Made by a program: the position numbers and the translations under genes. A model generated the notes under the pieces. It saw nothing but the letters and a program-made list of their open reading frames with translations, was not told the origin of the DNA and did not search any database. From Pseudooceanicola sp050897975 (lineage in GTDB: Bacteria; Pseudomonadota; Alphaproteobacteria; Rhodobacterales; Rhodobacteraceae): DNA of 64,000 nt. Location: assembly GCF_050897975.1 (NCBI RefSeq), contig NZ_JBPAXY010000005.1, positions 310,001 to 374,000 of the forward strand, read 5' to 3'. The first letter of the stretch is position 1, and each line of letters opens with the position of its first letter. Shown piece after piece: positions 16,637 to 24,272 of this stretch.

Positions 16637-18235
16637 TTACTCCGCGGCAGCGATGGCGGGGTCGGCCTGAAGCCGGGCCGCGTGCCGCTCTTCCCAGATT
16701 TCGGTTTCCTCGACATCCTCGGTCGGGCCCTTGCGGATGTATTTGATCATCAGACCCATCTCGATGATGAAGAGGACGCTGTAGAAGGTGACGAAGCCGG
16801 CAAGCGTCAGCAGCAGGTCACCGACCGACAGGTGGCTGACCGACAGCGCGGTCGGCAGAACCCCGTCCACGGTCCAGGGCTGACGCCCGAACTCGGCCAC
16901 GAACCAGCCCAGCTCGGCGGCGATCCAGGGCGCCGGGATCAGCCAGACGGCCGCGTGCAGCGCCCAGCGGGGGTAGCTTTGCCCGTAGAAGCTCGACCGG
17001 ATGAAGAAGTAGGCCATCATGCCGATGAAGCCGAAGCCGAGCGCCACCATGATGCGGAAGGCCCAGAACAGCGGGAAGACGCCGGGGATGGTGTCATTGG
17101 CCGCCTGGGTGATCATCTCGGGCGTGGCGGTGCGCGGATCGTCGGTGTAGCGCATCAGGAGCATGGCAAAGCCGAGGTCCTCGGAATGCTGCTCGAAGGT
17201 GGCGCGGACATCGGCGGGGGTGGCGTCACGCTGCTCGCGGATGGTCATCAGCGCGTCATAGGCGATGATGCCGTTCTCGATGCGATCATGCGCCTCGTCG
17301 ACCAGCTGGTCGATGCCGGGGATTTCCTGGGTCAGGCTGCGGGTGCCGATCAGGCCCATCACCCAGGGGATTTCCACCGCGTAATGGGTTTCACGCGCTT
17401 CCTTGTCGGGGATGCCGACCAAGGTGAAATGCGCAGGCGCTTCCTGGGTTTCCCACATGGCCTCAATGGCGGCCAGTTTCATCTTCTGGGTGTGGCTGGC
17501 GGAATAACCCGACTCGTCACCCAGCACCACGACCGACAGCGCGGCGGCCAGGCCGAAGCTGGCGGCGACGGTGATCGAGCGTTTGGCCAGGCGCGTGTGG
17601 CGCCCGCGCAGCATGTAGAAGGCCGAGACCCCCAGCACGAAGACCGAGGCGGTGACGTAACCGGCCGAGACGGTGTGCACGAACTTGGCCTGGGCCACCT
17701 CGTTGAACAGCACGTCGAAGAAGCTGGTCATCTCCATGCGCATGGTGTCGGGGTTGAACTCTGCCCCCACCGGGTTCTGCATCCAGCCGTTGGCGATCAG
17801 GATCCACAGCGCCGAGAAGTTCGAGCCCAGGGCCACCAGCCAGGCCACCACCAGGTGGGCCACCTTGCTCAGCTTGTCCCAGCCGAAGAAGAACAGACCC
17901 ACGAAGGTGGCTTCCAGGAAGAAGGCCATCAGCCCTTCGATCGCCAGGGGCGCGCCGAAGATGTCACCGACGTAGTGGCTGTAATAGCTCCAGTTCATGC
18001 CGAACTGGAATTCCATGGTGATGCCGGTGGCAACACCGAGGACGAAGTTGATGCCGAACAACGTCCCCCAGAACTTGGTCATCTGGCGCCATATCGGGCG
18101 TCCGGTCATGACATAAACCGTCTCCATGATCGCGACGAGGATCGACAGACCCAGCGTCAGCGGCACGAAGAGGAAGTGGTACATGGCTGTCATCGCGAAT
18201 TGCAGACGTGACAGCTCAACGATGTCGAGCTCCAT
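16637..18235 (-). CDS. cydA: Cytochrome bd quinol oxidase subunit I (532 aa)
   Basis: Haem-carrying subunit of cytochrome bd, which reduces oxygen with quinol electrons and does not pump protons. The early histidine of AMTAMYHFLFVPLTLG (near residue 20) is a haem ligand, and WMQNPVGAEFNPDTMRMEMTSF matches the family core. The Q-loop segment (KLAAIEAMWETQEAPAHFTL, then IPWVMGLIGTRS) looks like the long E. coli-type loop. The C-terminus ends in a charged tail. Upstream, in the 188-bp gap before cydC, lie tandem palindromes B1 and B2 and a predicted -10 box. bd oxidases resist sulfide, which fits the SQR gene downstream. Confidence 0.97.
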   Translation of the reverse strand: MELDIVELSRLQFAMTAMYHFLFVPLTLGLSILVAIMETVYVMTGRPIWRQMTKFWGTLFGINFVLGVATGITMEFQFGMNWSYYSHYVGDIFGAPLAIEGLMAFFLEATFVGLFFFGWDKLSKVAHLVVAWLVALGSNFSALWILIANGWMQNPVGAEFNPDTMRMEMTSFFDVLFNEVAQAKFVHTVSAGYVTASVFVLGVSAFYMLRGRHTRLAKRSITVAASFGLAAALSVVVLGDESGYSASHTQKMKLAAIEAMWETQEAPAHFTLVGIPDKEARETHYAVEIPWVMGLIGTRSLTQEIPGIDQLVDEAHDRIENGIIAYDALMTIREQRDATPADVRATFEQHSEDLGFAMLLMRYTDDPRTATPEMITQAANDTIPGVFPLFWAFRIMVALGFGFIGMMAYFFIRSSFYGQSYPRWALHAAVWLIPAPWIAAELGWFVAEFGRQPWTVDGVLPTALSVSHLSVGDLLLTLAGFVTFYSVLFIIEMGLMIKYIRKGPTEDVEETEIWEERHAARLQADPAIAAAE

Positions 18236-18307
18236 TTCTGGCCTCCTTGCCTGGGAGAGCGCCGCAGGGGAGAAAATACGACTCGGCCACTCTCCAATTG
18301 CCCCGGG

Positions 18308-18313
18308 GATAAA
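18308..18313 (-). promoter_or_regulatory. Candidate -10 box of the cydABX promoter
   Basis: On the minus strand this reads TTTATC. If it is the -10 hexamer, transcription starts near 18301. Palindromes B1 and B2 are then centred near -40 and -61, the usual class II and class I activator positions of Crp/Fnr proteins. No good -35 box is present, as expected for an activated promoter. The weak hexamer TTTACG at 18322-18327 is an alternative. Confidence 0.45.
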
Positions 18314-18333
18314 CCCGTCGGCGTAAACTTCTG

Positions 18334-18348
18334 TGTGACATCATCACC
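18334..18348. promoter_or_regulatory. Palindrome B1, TGTGAC-ATC-ATCACC
   Basis: Imperfect copy of the GGTGAC-N3-GTCACC motif, centred at 18341, 106 bp upstream of the cydA start. It pairs with B2, 21 bp away centre to centre, two turns of the helix, so both face the same side of the DNA. Confidence 0.55.
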
Positions 18349-18354
18349 AAGGGC

Positions 18355-18369
18355 GGTGACTTCGTCACA
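18355..18369. promoter_or_regulatory. Palindrome B2, GGTGAC-TTC-GTCACA
   Basis: Near-perfect copy of the motif, centred at 18362, in the gap between cydC and cydA. Proposed upstream (class I) operator of the cydABX promoter. Confidence 0.55.
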
Positions 18370-18423
18370 ATACCTACTGAAATCTCGGGTTCAGTTGTTT
18401 GACCTGAGGCAAGGAACAGGGCC

Positions 18424-20034
18424 TCAGGGGCGAGAAATGGTGAGTCGCCGGGTAAAGATTACGTGATCTCCGCCACGGTGCAACGTTGCCAATACGGCAG
18501 CGTCGGGAACGGCGGCGCGCAGGTTGTCCAGAACGCGGGTCGCGGTCTCCGGGTCCAGGCCCTCGGTCGGTTCGTCCAAGAGCAGCAGATCGGGCGCGCG
18601 CAGCACGCAGCGCGCCAGGGCCAGGCGGCGCGATTGCCCCCCCGACAGGCCCGCGCCCCCCTCGCCCAGCCGGGCATCCAGGCCGCCGCGCTCGCGGATC
18701 ACCTGGTCCAGCGCCACCACCTCCAGCGCCTGCCACAGCGCGGCGTCGCTGGCCTCGGGGGCGGCCAGGGCCAGGTTGTCGCGGATCGTCCCGGCGATCA
18801 GGGCGCTACGCTGCGGCAGCATGGCGACCCGGGCGCGCAGGGCGTCTTCGGTCCAGTCGGCGGGGGCATGGCCCGCGATGGCGATCCCCTCGCCCGCCAT
18901 CAGCCCCGCGATGCGCAGCAGCAGGGTGGTCTTGCCGACGCCCGAGGGCCCCTCCAGCGCCAGCGCCTCGCCGCGCCCCAGGGTGAACCGCGCCTCGGGC
19001 CGGTCGACGGACAAGAGCGGCGCCCCCGCCCGGCCCTCCTCGTGCCTTTCGGTTGCCGCCTCGGGCGCCTCGGCGCCGGGATCGACGCGCGAAGCGGCGT
19101 CGACCATCCGGCCCAGCTCGGCAAAGCCCCGGCGCAGGGGCAGCAGGGTTTCGGCCAGGGCCAGGGCCACGAAGATGCCGATGGCCGCGCGGGCCGGATC
19201 CAGCCCGCCCGCCTGGGCCAGCCAGCCGCCCGCCACCAGTGCCCCCGCCACCGCCAGCGCCACCAGCGCCGACAGATGGGCCCCGGCGCGCCGCTCGGCC
19301 CGGTCCAGCGTGCCCGAGGCCGCACGGGCGCGCGCGTCGCCCGCCCGCAGGCGGTCTTCGCGCGCCGCCAGCTGGCCGCCCAGGATCAGCGCCTCGCGGT
19401 CGCGGATCATGTCGATCATGCCGCGCCGCAGGGCCTGGGCCTCGCGTTCGCCGTCGCGGGACGGGGCCATGCCTGCTCGGGCCAGCCGCACCAGCACCAG
19501 CGCCGCCAGCGGCAGGTAGATCGCGGCCACGGTCAGCGCCACGGGCCAGCCCGCCAGCCAGCCCAGCATGAGGAAGACCACCGCATGGGTCACAAGCCCG
19601 GCAAAGACCGGCAGCGCCAGGCGCAGCACCAGACCGTCCAGCGCATCCACATCCGCCAGGATCCGGGTCAGCGTGGCCTCGCTGCGCAGCCGCGCCAGCG
19701 CCCGCCCCCCGGCCCGCGCCTGACGGCGCAGCAGGTCCACCCGCAGCGCCGCCAGGGCCCGCAGCGTGGCGTCATGGGTCAGCAGCCGTTCGCCATAACG
19801 CGCCGCCGTGCGGCCAAGCGCCAGAAGGCGCACCCCGGCCGAGGGTTGAAAGACGTTGAAGGCGATGCCGATCCCCGCCAGCCCGGCCATACCGGTGGCG
19901 GTGATGAACCAGCCCGAGAGGCCCAGCAGGGCCACGCCCATCAGCAGCACCGTCACCGCCAGCGCGGCACCCCGCGCCATGGCCCGGGGGCTGGCGCCCA
20001 GCAGCAGTTTCAGAACCCGCCAGATCGGTGTCAT
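18424..20034 (-). CDS. cydC: Thiol reductant ABC exporter subunit CydC (536 aa)
   Basis: One half of the heterodimeric CydDC exporter, which in known bacteria moves cysteine and glutathione to the periplasm and is needed for bd oxidase assembly. The N-terminal membrane domain (residues about 1-310) starts with RVLKLLLGASPRAMARG and has FITATGMAGLAGIG. The nucleotide-binding domain has Walker A GPSGVGKTT, signature LSGGQSRRLALARC, and Walker B LLLLDEPTEGLD. The start overlaps the cydD stop by 4 bp, so the two are co-translated. The 188-bp gap to cydA holds operators B1 and B2. Confidence 0.93.
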   Translation of the reverse strand: MTPIWRVLKLLLGASPRAMARGAALAVTVLLMGVALLGLSGWFITATGMAGLAGIGIAFNVFQPSAGVRLLALGRTAARYGERLLTHDATLRALAALRVDLLRRQARAGGRALARLRSEATLTRILADVDALDGLVLRLALPVFAGLVTHAVVFLMLGWLAGWPVALTVAAIYLPLAALVLVRLARAGMAPSRDGEREAQALRRGMIDMIRDREALILGGQLAAREDRLRAGDARARAASGTLDRAERRAGAHLSALVALAVAGALVAGGWLAQAGGLDPARAAIGIFVALALAETLLPLRRGFAELGRMVDAASRVDPGAEAPEAATERHEEGRAGAPLLSVDRPEARFTLGRGEALALEGPSGVGKTTLLLRIAGLMAGEGIAIAGHAPADWTEDALRARVAMLPQRSALIAGTIRDNLALAAPEASDAALWQALEVVALDQVIRERGGLDARLGEGGAGLSGGQSRRLALARCVLRAPDLLLLDEPTEGLDPETATRVLDNLRAAVPDAAVLATLHRGGDHVIFTRRLTISRP

Positions 20035-21815
20035 GCCGCGCCCTCCGTCAGGATCACCTGGGTCTGCATCGCCTCGGCCAGGGCCGGGTCATGGGTCGCC
20101 ACGATCAGCGCCGCCCCCTGCCCCTGCAACCGTCGCAGCGCCCGGGTCACCCGGTCGGCGGTCAGCGCGTCCAGATCCGCCGTCGGCTCGTCCGCCAGCA
20201 CCAGATCGGCGCCCTGTACCACCGCGCGGGCGATCATCAGCCGCCGCGCCTCGCCGCCCGAGACGCCGCCGCCGCTTTCCCCCAGCCGGGTTTGCAGACC
20301 CTCGGGCAGGCGCTCGACCACGGCGCGGGCCTCGGCCAGCTCCAGCGCGTCCCACAGCGCGACCTCATCCCGGGGTTGGCCGGCCGACAGCCAGTCGCCC
20401 AGGGCGGCATCGGGGAAATGCACCCGCTGCGGCACCAGCACCAGCCGGGCGCGCCAGGCATCGGCGCTGGCGGCGTTCAGCTCTTGCCCGCAGACCGTGA
20501 TCCGGCCCTCGACCAGCGGCACCAGACCCGCCAGGGCGGCCAGGGCGGTGGATTTGCCCACCCCCGACGGCCCGACCAGCGCCAGGCTTTGCCCCGCCGC
20601 CAGATCCAGATCCGGCAGCGCCAGCGCGCGGCCCGGCAGCCCCGCCACGGCACCGCGCATCGTCACCGACAGCGGCCCCGGCAGCGGGCTTGCGGCCAGG
20701 CCCTCGCCCAGCAGGGCGAGGCGCGGGGCGGCATCCATCGCCTCCAGCTCTTCCACCACCGAGGCGCCCGAAGCCCGGTCGTGCCAGGCGGCGGCCAGGT
20801 CGCGCAGCGGCTGGAAGAACTCGGGCGCGATCAGCAGCAGAAAGATCCCCTCGTAAAGGGTCAGCCCATTGCCCCAACTGCCCCAACCGACCTCGCCCAG
20901 CAGGGTGAAGCCCACGAAAACCGCCACCATGGCCACGCCGATGGCGGCAAAGAGCTCCAGCACGGTGGAGCTGAGGAAGGCGATGCGCAGAACCGCCATG
21001 GTCTTTTCGCGCAACCGGTCGGCGCGGGTCTCGAAATCCTCAGCCGCGCGGCTGCGGGCGCCCAGCAGACGAATGTCCAGCAGGGCCGACAGCCGGTCCA
21101 TCAGCATGGAGTTCATGCTGCCGATCTCATCCATCTGGCGGCGGCTGGCATCCTCGGCGGCCATGCCGACCAAGGCCATGAAGACCGGGATCAGCGGCCC
21201 GGCGACCAGCAGGACCACGCCAATGGCCCAGGAGAACCAGAAGGCCACCGCCAGATAGACCAGCGGGATGATCGAGGTGCGCAGCATGGCGACGTGGTAG
21301 CGGGTGATCCAGGGGTGCAGCAGCGGCAGCTTCTGCACCGCCAGCGCCGCGACGGCGGCAGAGCCTGCCCCACCGGGGCGGCGCGCCTCGCGTCCGATCA
21401 GCAGATCGCGTTCGCGGGCGATGGTCTGGTCCGCGGCGCGGTACAGCATCCCCCCCGCCACACGGTCAAGGCCCGCGCGGATCAGCCCGCAGGCCAGATA
21501 GATGGCGGCGGCCCAGAGGCTGCGTTCCAGCGCCAGGGCGCCGGTGGCCCAGCCCGAGACGGCCCAGGCGATGGCGGCGGCCTGCACCGGCCAGATCAGC
21601 CCCGAGGCAATGCTGAGCATCCCCGCCCGGCGCAGCAGCGGTTTCACCGGGGCGATGATCCGGGCCTGCATGGCCGCCCGGGCGGCGCGCCGGTCGGGGC
21701 GGACCTCGGGGGCGGTGTCAGCGCTGGTTTCGGCACCAGCCCCGGGCGCCCCGGCCCGCGCGGTCAGACCCTCGGCGGCGGTGTCGCGGCCCTCGATCGC
21801 TGCGCTGTCCTGCAT
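20031..21815 (-). CDS. cydD: Thiol reductant ABC exporter subunit CydD (594 aa)
   Basis: Partner of CydC in the inner membrane. The sequence has an Ala-rich N-terminal extension of about 60 residues, then a six-helix membrane domain and an ATPase domain with Walker A GPSGVGKST, signature VSGGEARRLMIARA and Walker B DLVLADEPTADLD. It begins 78 bp after the second Crp/Fnr-type regulator and overlaps cydC, in the order regulator-cydD-cydC-cydA-cydB-cydX. Export of reduced thiols links the block to redox and sulfur homeostasis. Confidence 0.93.
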   Translation of the reverse strand: MQDSAAIEGRDTAAEGLTARAGAPGAGAETSADTAPEVRPDRRAARAAMQARIIAPVKPLLRRAGMLSIASGLIWPVQAAAIAWAVSGWATGALALERSLWAAAIYLACGLIRAGLDRVAGGMLYRAADQTIARERDLLIGREARRPGGAGSAAVAALAVQKLPLLHPWITRYHVAMLRTSIIPLVYLAVAFWFSWAIGVVLLVAGPLIPVFMALVGMAAEDASRRQMDEIGSMNSMLMDRLSALLDIRLLGARSRAAEDFETRADRLREKTMAVLRIAFLSSTVLELFAAIGVAMVAVFVGFTLLGEVGWGSWGNGLTLYEGIFLLLIAPEFFQPLRDLAAAWHDRASGASVVEELEAMDAAPRLALLGEGLAASPLPGPLSVTMRGAVAGLPGRALALPDLDLAAGQSLALVGPSGVGKSTALAALAGLVPLVEGRITVCGQELNAASADAWRARLVLVPQRVHFPDAALGDWLSAGQPRDEVALWDALELAEARAVVERLPEGLQTRLGESGGGVSGGEARRLMIARAVVQGADLVLADEPTADLDALTADRVTRALRRLQGQGAALIVATHDPALAEAMQTQVILTEGAA

Positions 21816-21893
21816 CCGGCCTTGCCTCTTCTGCCTTGCCGGGGCACGGGGCCCCGGTCCTGCTGCTGTTGGCGCTGGCCTCCCGCTGGCGCG

Positions 21894-22670
21894 TCACGTC
21901 GTGCGGGCGGGCGCCTCGGCGCCGGCCCAGGCGGCCTCTCCTCGGGCCACCCGGCTCAGGGCGGCAGCGCCGGTTACCCGGATGCGCCCACGCCCCTGTT
22001 CGATCCAGCCCCGCGCCGCGAAATCCCGCAGCCGCCGCGAGATCACCTCGCGCGCGGTCACCAGATCGGCGGCCATGGCCTGATGTGTGGTCTCTACCGC
22101 ATCTTTTCGCATATGTGCCAGCAGCCATTCGGCCACACGTTGATCCATGCTGCGGGTGACCGGCCCCGCGACGCGCTGGAAGAAATAGGGCAAACGCCGT
22201 GCATGTTGGGCGAAAAGGGCCTGGCGAAAGGTGGCATCCTCGGCCACGAGGCGACGGAACGCCGCAGGATCCAGCTCCAGCCAGCGGGTCCGTTCAAGGC
22301 AATGGGCGGTGACCGACAGCCCGGTGTCCGACAGGATGGCGGCGGTGACCGGCATACAGTCCTGCCCTGCGCTGGCCCGGCATTCGGCCATCGGCACCAG
22401 GCGGTTGCGGGTGCGGAAACGCACCGAGATCCGCCCCGAGATCAGCAGCACGAAGGCCCGCGGCGCCCCGTGCCAGCGGAAGGCCTGCGCCCCCGCCCCG
22501 GCGCTGCGCTGGCGCCCGCCCGCCCGGCGCACGGCGCGCACCAGCCGCTCGGCCACGGCACGGGCGGCTTCGGGGCAGTCCGGCCGGGGTGCGGGCGGGC
22601 CGGTCAACACCGGCACGGGCATATCGGACCTGGGATGGGGGGCTCCGGGCAGGTCGGGACCAAACGGCAT
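21894..22670 (-). CDS. Second Crp/Fnr-type regulator, divergent sensory domain (258 aa)
   Basis: The C-terminal winged helix is clear: THQAMAADLVTAREVISRRL, with TAREVISR at 205-212, identical to the core in the regulator at 11852. The N-terminal sensory half is poorly conserved, carries C32, C97, C105 and C124, and lacks a proper cyclic-nucleotide pocket or FNR cluster. The ATG at 22670 is supported by AGAGGAGTTGATCCG upstream; an earlier in-frame start at 22724 would run through the terminator of the neighbouring gene. It is the first gene before cydDC. It probably binds the same DNA motif as the first regulator, so the pair may compete or respond to different signals; this is inference. 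Confidence 0.82.
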   Translation of the reverse strand: MPFGPDLPGAPHPRSDMPVPVLTGPPAPRPDCPEAARAVAERLVRAVRRAGGRQRSAGAGAQAFRWHGAPRAFVLLISGRISVRFRTRNRLVPMAECRASAGQDCMPVTAAILSDTGLSVTAHCLERTRWLELDPAAFRRLVAEDATFRQALFAQHARRLPYFFQRVAGPVTRSMDQRVAEWLLAHMRKDAVETTHQAMAADLVTAREVISRRLRDFAARGWIEQGRGRIRVTGAAALSRVARGEAAWAGAEAPARTT

Positions 22671-22702
22671 CGGATCAACTCCTCTGGGCGGGATCGCAAC
22701 GG

Positions 22703-22740
22703 GAAAGCCCCGCCCGGGGCGCAAGGCCCGGACGGGGTCG
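22703..22740 (-). terminator. Hairpin after the 22769-23980 gene (minus strand)
   Basis: CCCCG and CCGGG-type arms at 22708-22718 pair with 22727-22737 (one C.A mismatch), giving a 10-bp GC-rich stem. On the minus strand it is followed by CTTTCCC. It separates the membrane-protein gene from the regulator gene downstream. Confidence 0.55.
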
Positions 22741-22768
22741 TCTTTTCAGGCAGGGCGCGGGCCGCCCC

Positions 22769-23980
22769 TCATTCCGCGGGCACCTGCGCCGGGGTCTGCC
22801 GGATCAGAAAGTGGCGGCGGTTCAGCACCACCAGCAGCACGATCATCGACAGCTGCAAGGCCAGGGCCACGGCGCTCAGCGCCCAGTAGGCAGTGCCGAA
22901 CTTGGCAATCATCCCGGCGGCGACCAGCCCCTTGTTGATCCAGAAGTGCATCAGCACCGACAGGGCCACACCGGGGCAGATCAGCGCGTAGGAGCCGACC
23001 GAGGTCTCGGACCCGGTGATGAAGCGGCGGATATAGCCGGTGGCCGACAGGATCGTCAGGCCGAAGAGGGTGAAGCCCACCTGCACCGACAGCGCCCGGG
23101 TCAGGAAGACCAGCATGTCCGCCGGGGTCGAATGGCCGCCGAAATGGACGTGCAGGGCATGATCCAGACGCACCAGCAGGATCGACAGGACGGTCACCAT
23201 GGGCACCACGATCAGCAGCGTCGGCGCCTGTTCCACGGCCACCCCATGTTCCAGCATCGAGCGCACACCCAGCACCAGCTTCACCGCCGCGTAGATCACC
23301 GCAATCACCAGGAAGAAGCTGGCCAGCACCAGCGCGATCCCGGCGGTGGCCTTGGACGTGCTCATCGCGGCCGGGGCGGCCAGACCGACGCCCACCATCG
23401 ACAGGGCAAAGGCCGGCAGCAGTTGCGACAGCGAGTTGTTGGCCTTCCAGTCAAAGCCGCCATGGCCGATCACCCGCACCACGTAACGCCCAACCTGGCG
23501 CAGCGCCAGCACGCCCACGGCGGCAAAGGCGATCAGGGCCAGCGGGAAGAGATACTCGACCACGCCCCAGAGGCCGGGCACGAAAACCAGACCCAGGATG
23601 AACAGACCGTTGATCGACATGGCCAGCGCCAGCGGCAGCGCGGTCATCTGGGTCTGCCCCTGCCCGGCGGCCAGCGCCGCGCCCCCCTCGGAGCGCAGGA
23701 AGGGGCCGGTGCGCCGCAGGTTCCAGACCAGCAGGTAAAGGTTCATCGCGGCAAAGACGGCGATCCCGGCCAGCGCCAGGTAGATCGTCGCCGAGAACAG
23801 CGGGCTTGCGGTGGCCAGAGCCGCCTGGATGTCCTCAAAGACGGGCACCGGTTGGCCCGGGTGTTTCACCCAGAACATCAGATACATGAAAAAGGTCACG
23901 GCCAGACCACCGGCCCCGACCGAAGCCAGGAAATACAGCGGCGACCAGCGATCTGCGGGACGGGTCACTTGCGGTTTCAT
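22769..23980 (-). CDS. Polytopic membrane protein, possibly TsoY-like (403 aa)
   Basis: About ten hydrophobic helices with short loops, starting near residue 15 (PLYFLASVGAGGLAVTFFMYLMFW) and ending before RRHFLIRQTPAQVPAE. It resembles, from memory only, the TsoY-type membrane family; I have no firm family assignment. A conserved-looking cysteine lies in ALICPGVALSVLMHFW near the C-terminus. The ATG at 23980 has GGAGGATCCG just ahead. Palindrome C is centred 62 bp upstream, with a possible -10 box placing it near -40, the same geometry as at cydA. It is therefore probably co-regulated with the respiratory block although it is a separate transcript. Confidence 0.6.
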   Translation of the reverse strand: MKPQVTRPADRWSPLYFLASVGAGGLAVTFFMYLMFWVKHPGQPVPVFEDIQAALATASPLFSATIYLALAGIAVFAAMNLYLLVWNLRRTGPFLRSEGGAALAAGQGQTQMTALPLALAMSINGLFILGLVFVPGLWGVVEYLFPLALIAFAAVGVLALRQVGRYVVRVIGHGGFDWKANNSLSQLLPAFALSMVGVGLAAPAAMSTSKATAGIALVLASFFLVIAVIYAAVKLVLGVRSMLEHGVAVEQAPTLLIVVPMVTVLSILLVRLDHALHVHFGGHSTPADMLVFLTRALSVQVGFTLFGLTILSATGYIRRFITGSETSVGSYALICPGVALSVLMHFWINKGLVAAGMIAKFGTAYWALSAVALALQLSMIVLLVVLNRRHFLIRQTPAQVPAE

Positions 23981-24007
23981 CGGATCCTCCATTGGATATC
24001 TGATCCA

Positions 24008-24013
24008 ACGATA
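24008..24013 (-). promoter_or_regulatory. Candidate -10 box of the membrane-protein gene
   Basis: On the minus strand this reads TATCGT. With it as -10, transcription would start near 24001-24002 and palindrome C would be centred at about -40, as B1 is at cydA. Confidence 0.4.
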
Positions 24014-24034
24014 CGCCCCTTTCGCGCGCCCCTC

Positions 24035-24049
24035 AGTGACATGGTCACC
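24035..24049. promoter_or_regulatory. Palindrome C, AGTGAC-ATG-GTCACC
   Basis: Fourth copy of the GTGAC-N3-GTCAC motif, centred at 24042, 62 bp ahead of the start at 23980. One outer base breaks the symmetry. Confidence 0.55.
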
Positions 24050-24141
24050 AAGGCGGGATTATCCCGCAACCCCCTGAAATATTGAATACTTCAGATCGAA
24101 ACCCCGCCCGCGCATCCGGGCGCCCCACCCCTTGCTCCATT

Positions 24142-24196
24142 CGATGGCCAAAAATACTCCGGGGGGAGTCGCCCCTGGCGACGGGGGGCAGCGCCC
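24142..24196 (-). repeat. Dispersed terminator-like element, minus orientation
   Basis: Read on the minus strand: GCTGCCCCCC, stem GTCGCC-AGG-GGCGAC (24168-24182), then TCCCCCCGGAGTATTTTTGG. It has the layout of the copies at 31492, 37891 and 50301 but a different stem. It sits between divergent genes, so it ends neither of them. Confidence 0.65.
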
Positions 24197-24272
24197 TCCC
24201 CTTGCCGCCCTCTGCCGCCTTGACACTCCGGCGCCGCCGCCCAACCCTTCGCGCGAACCGAAGGAGTCCCCC

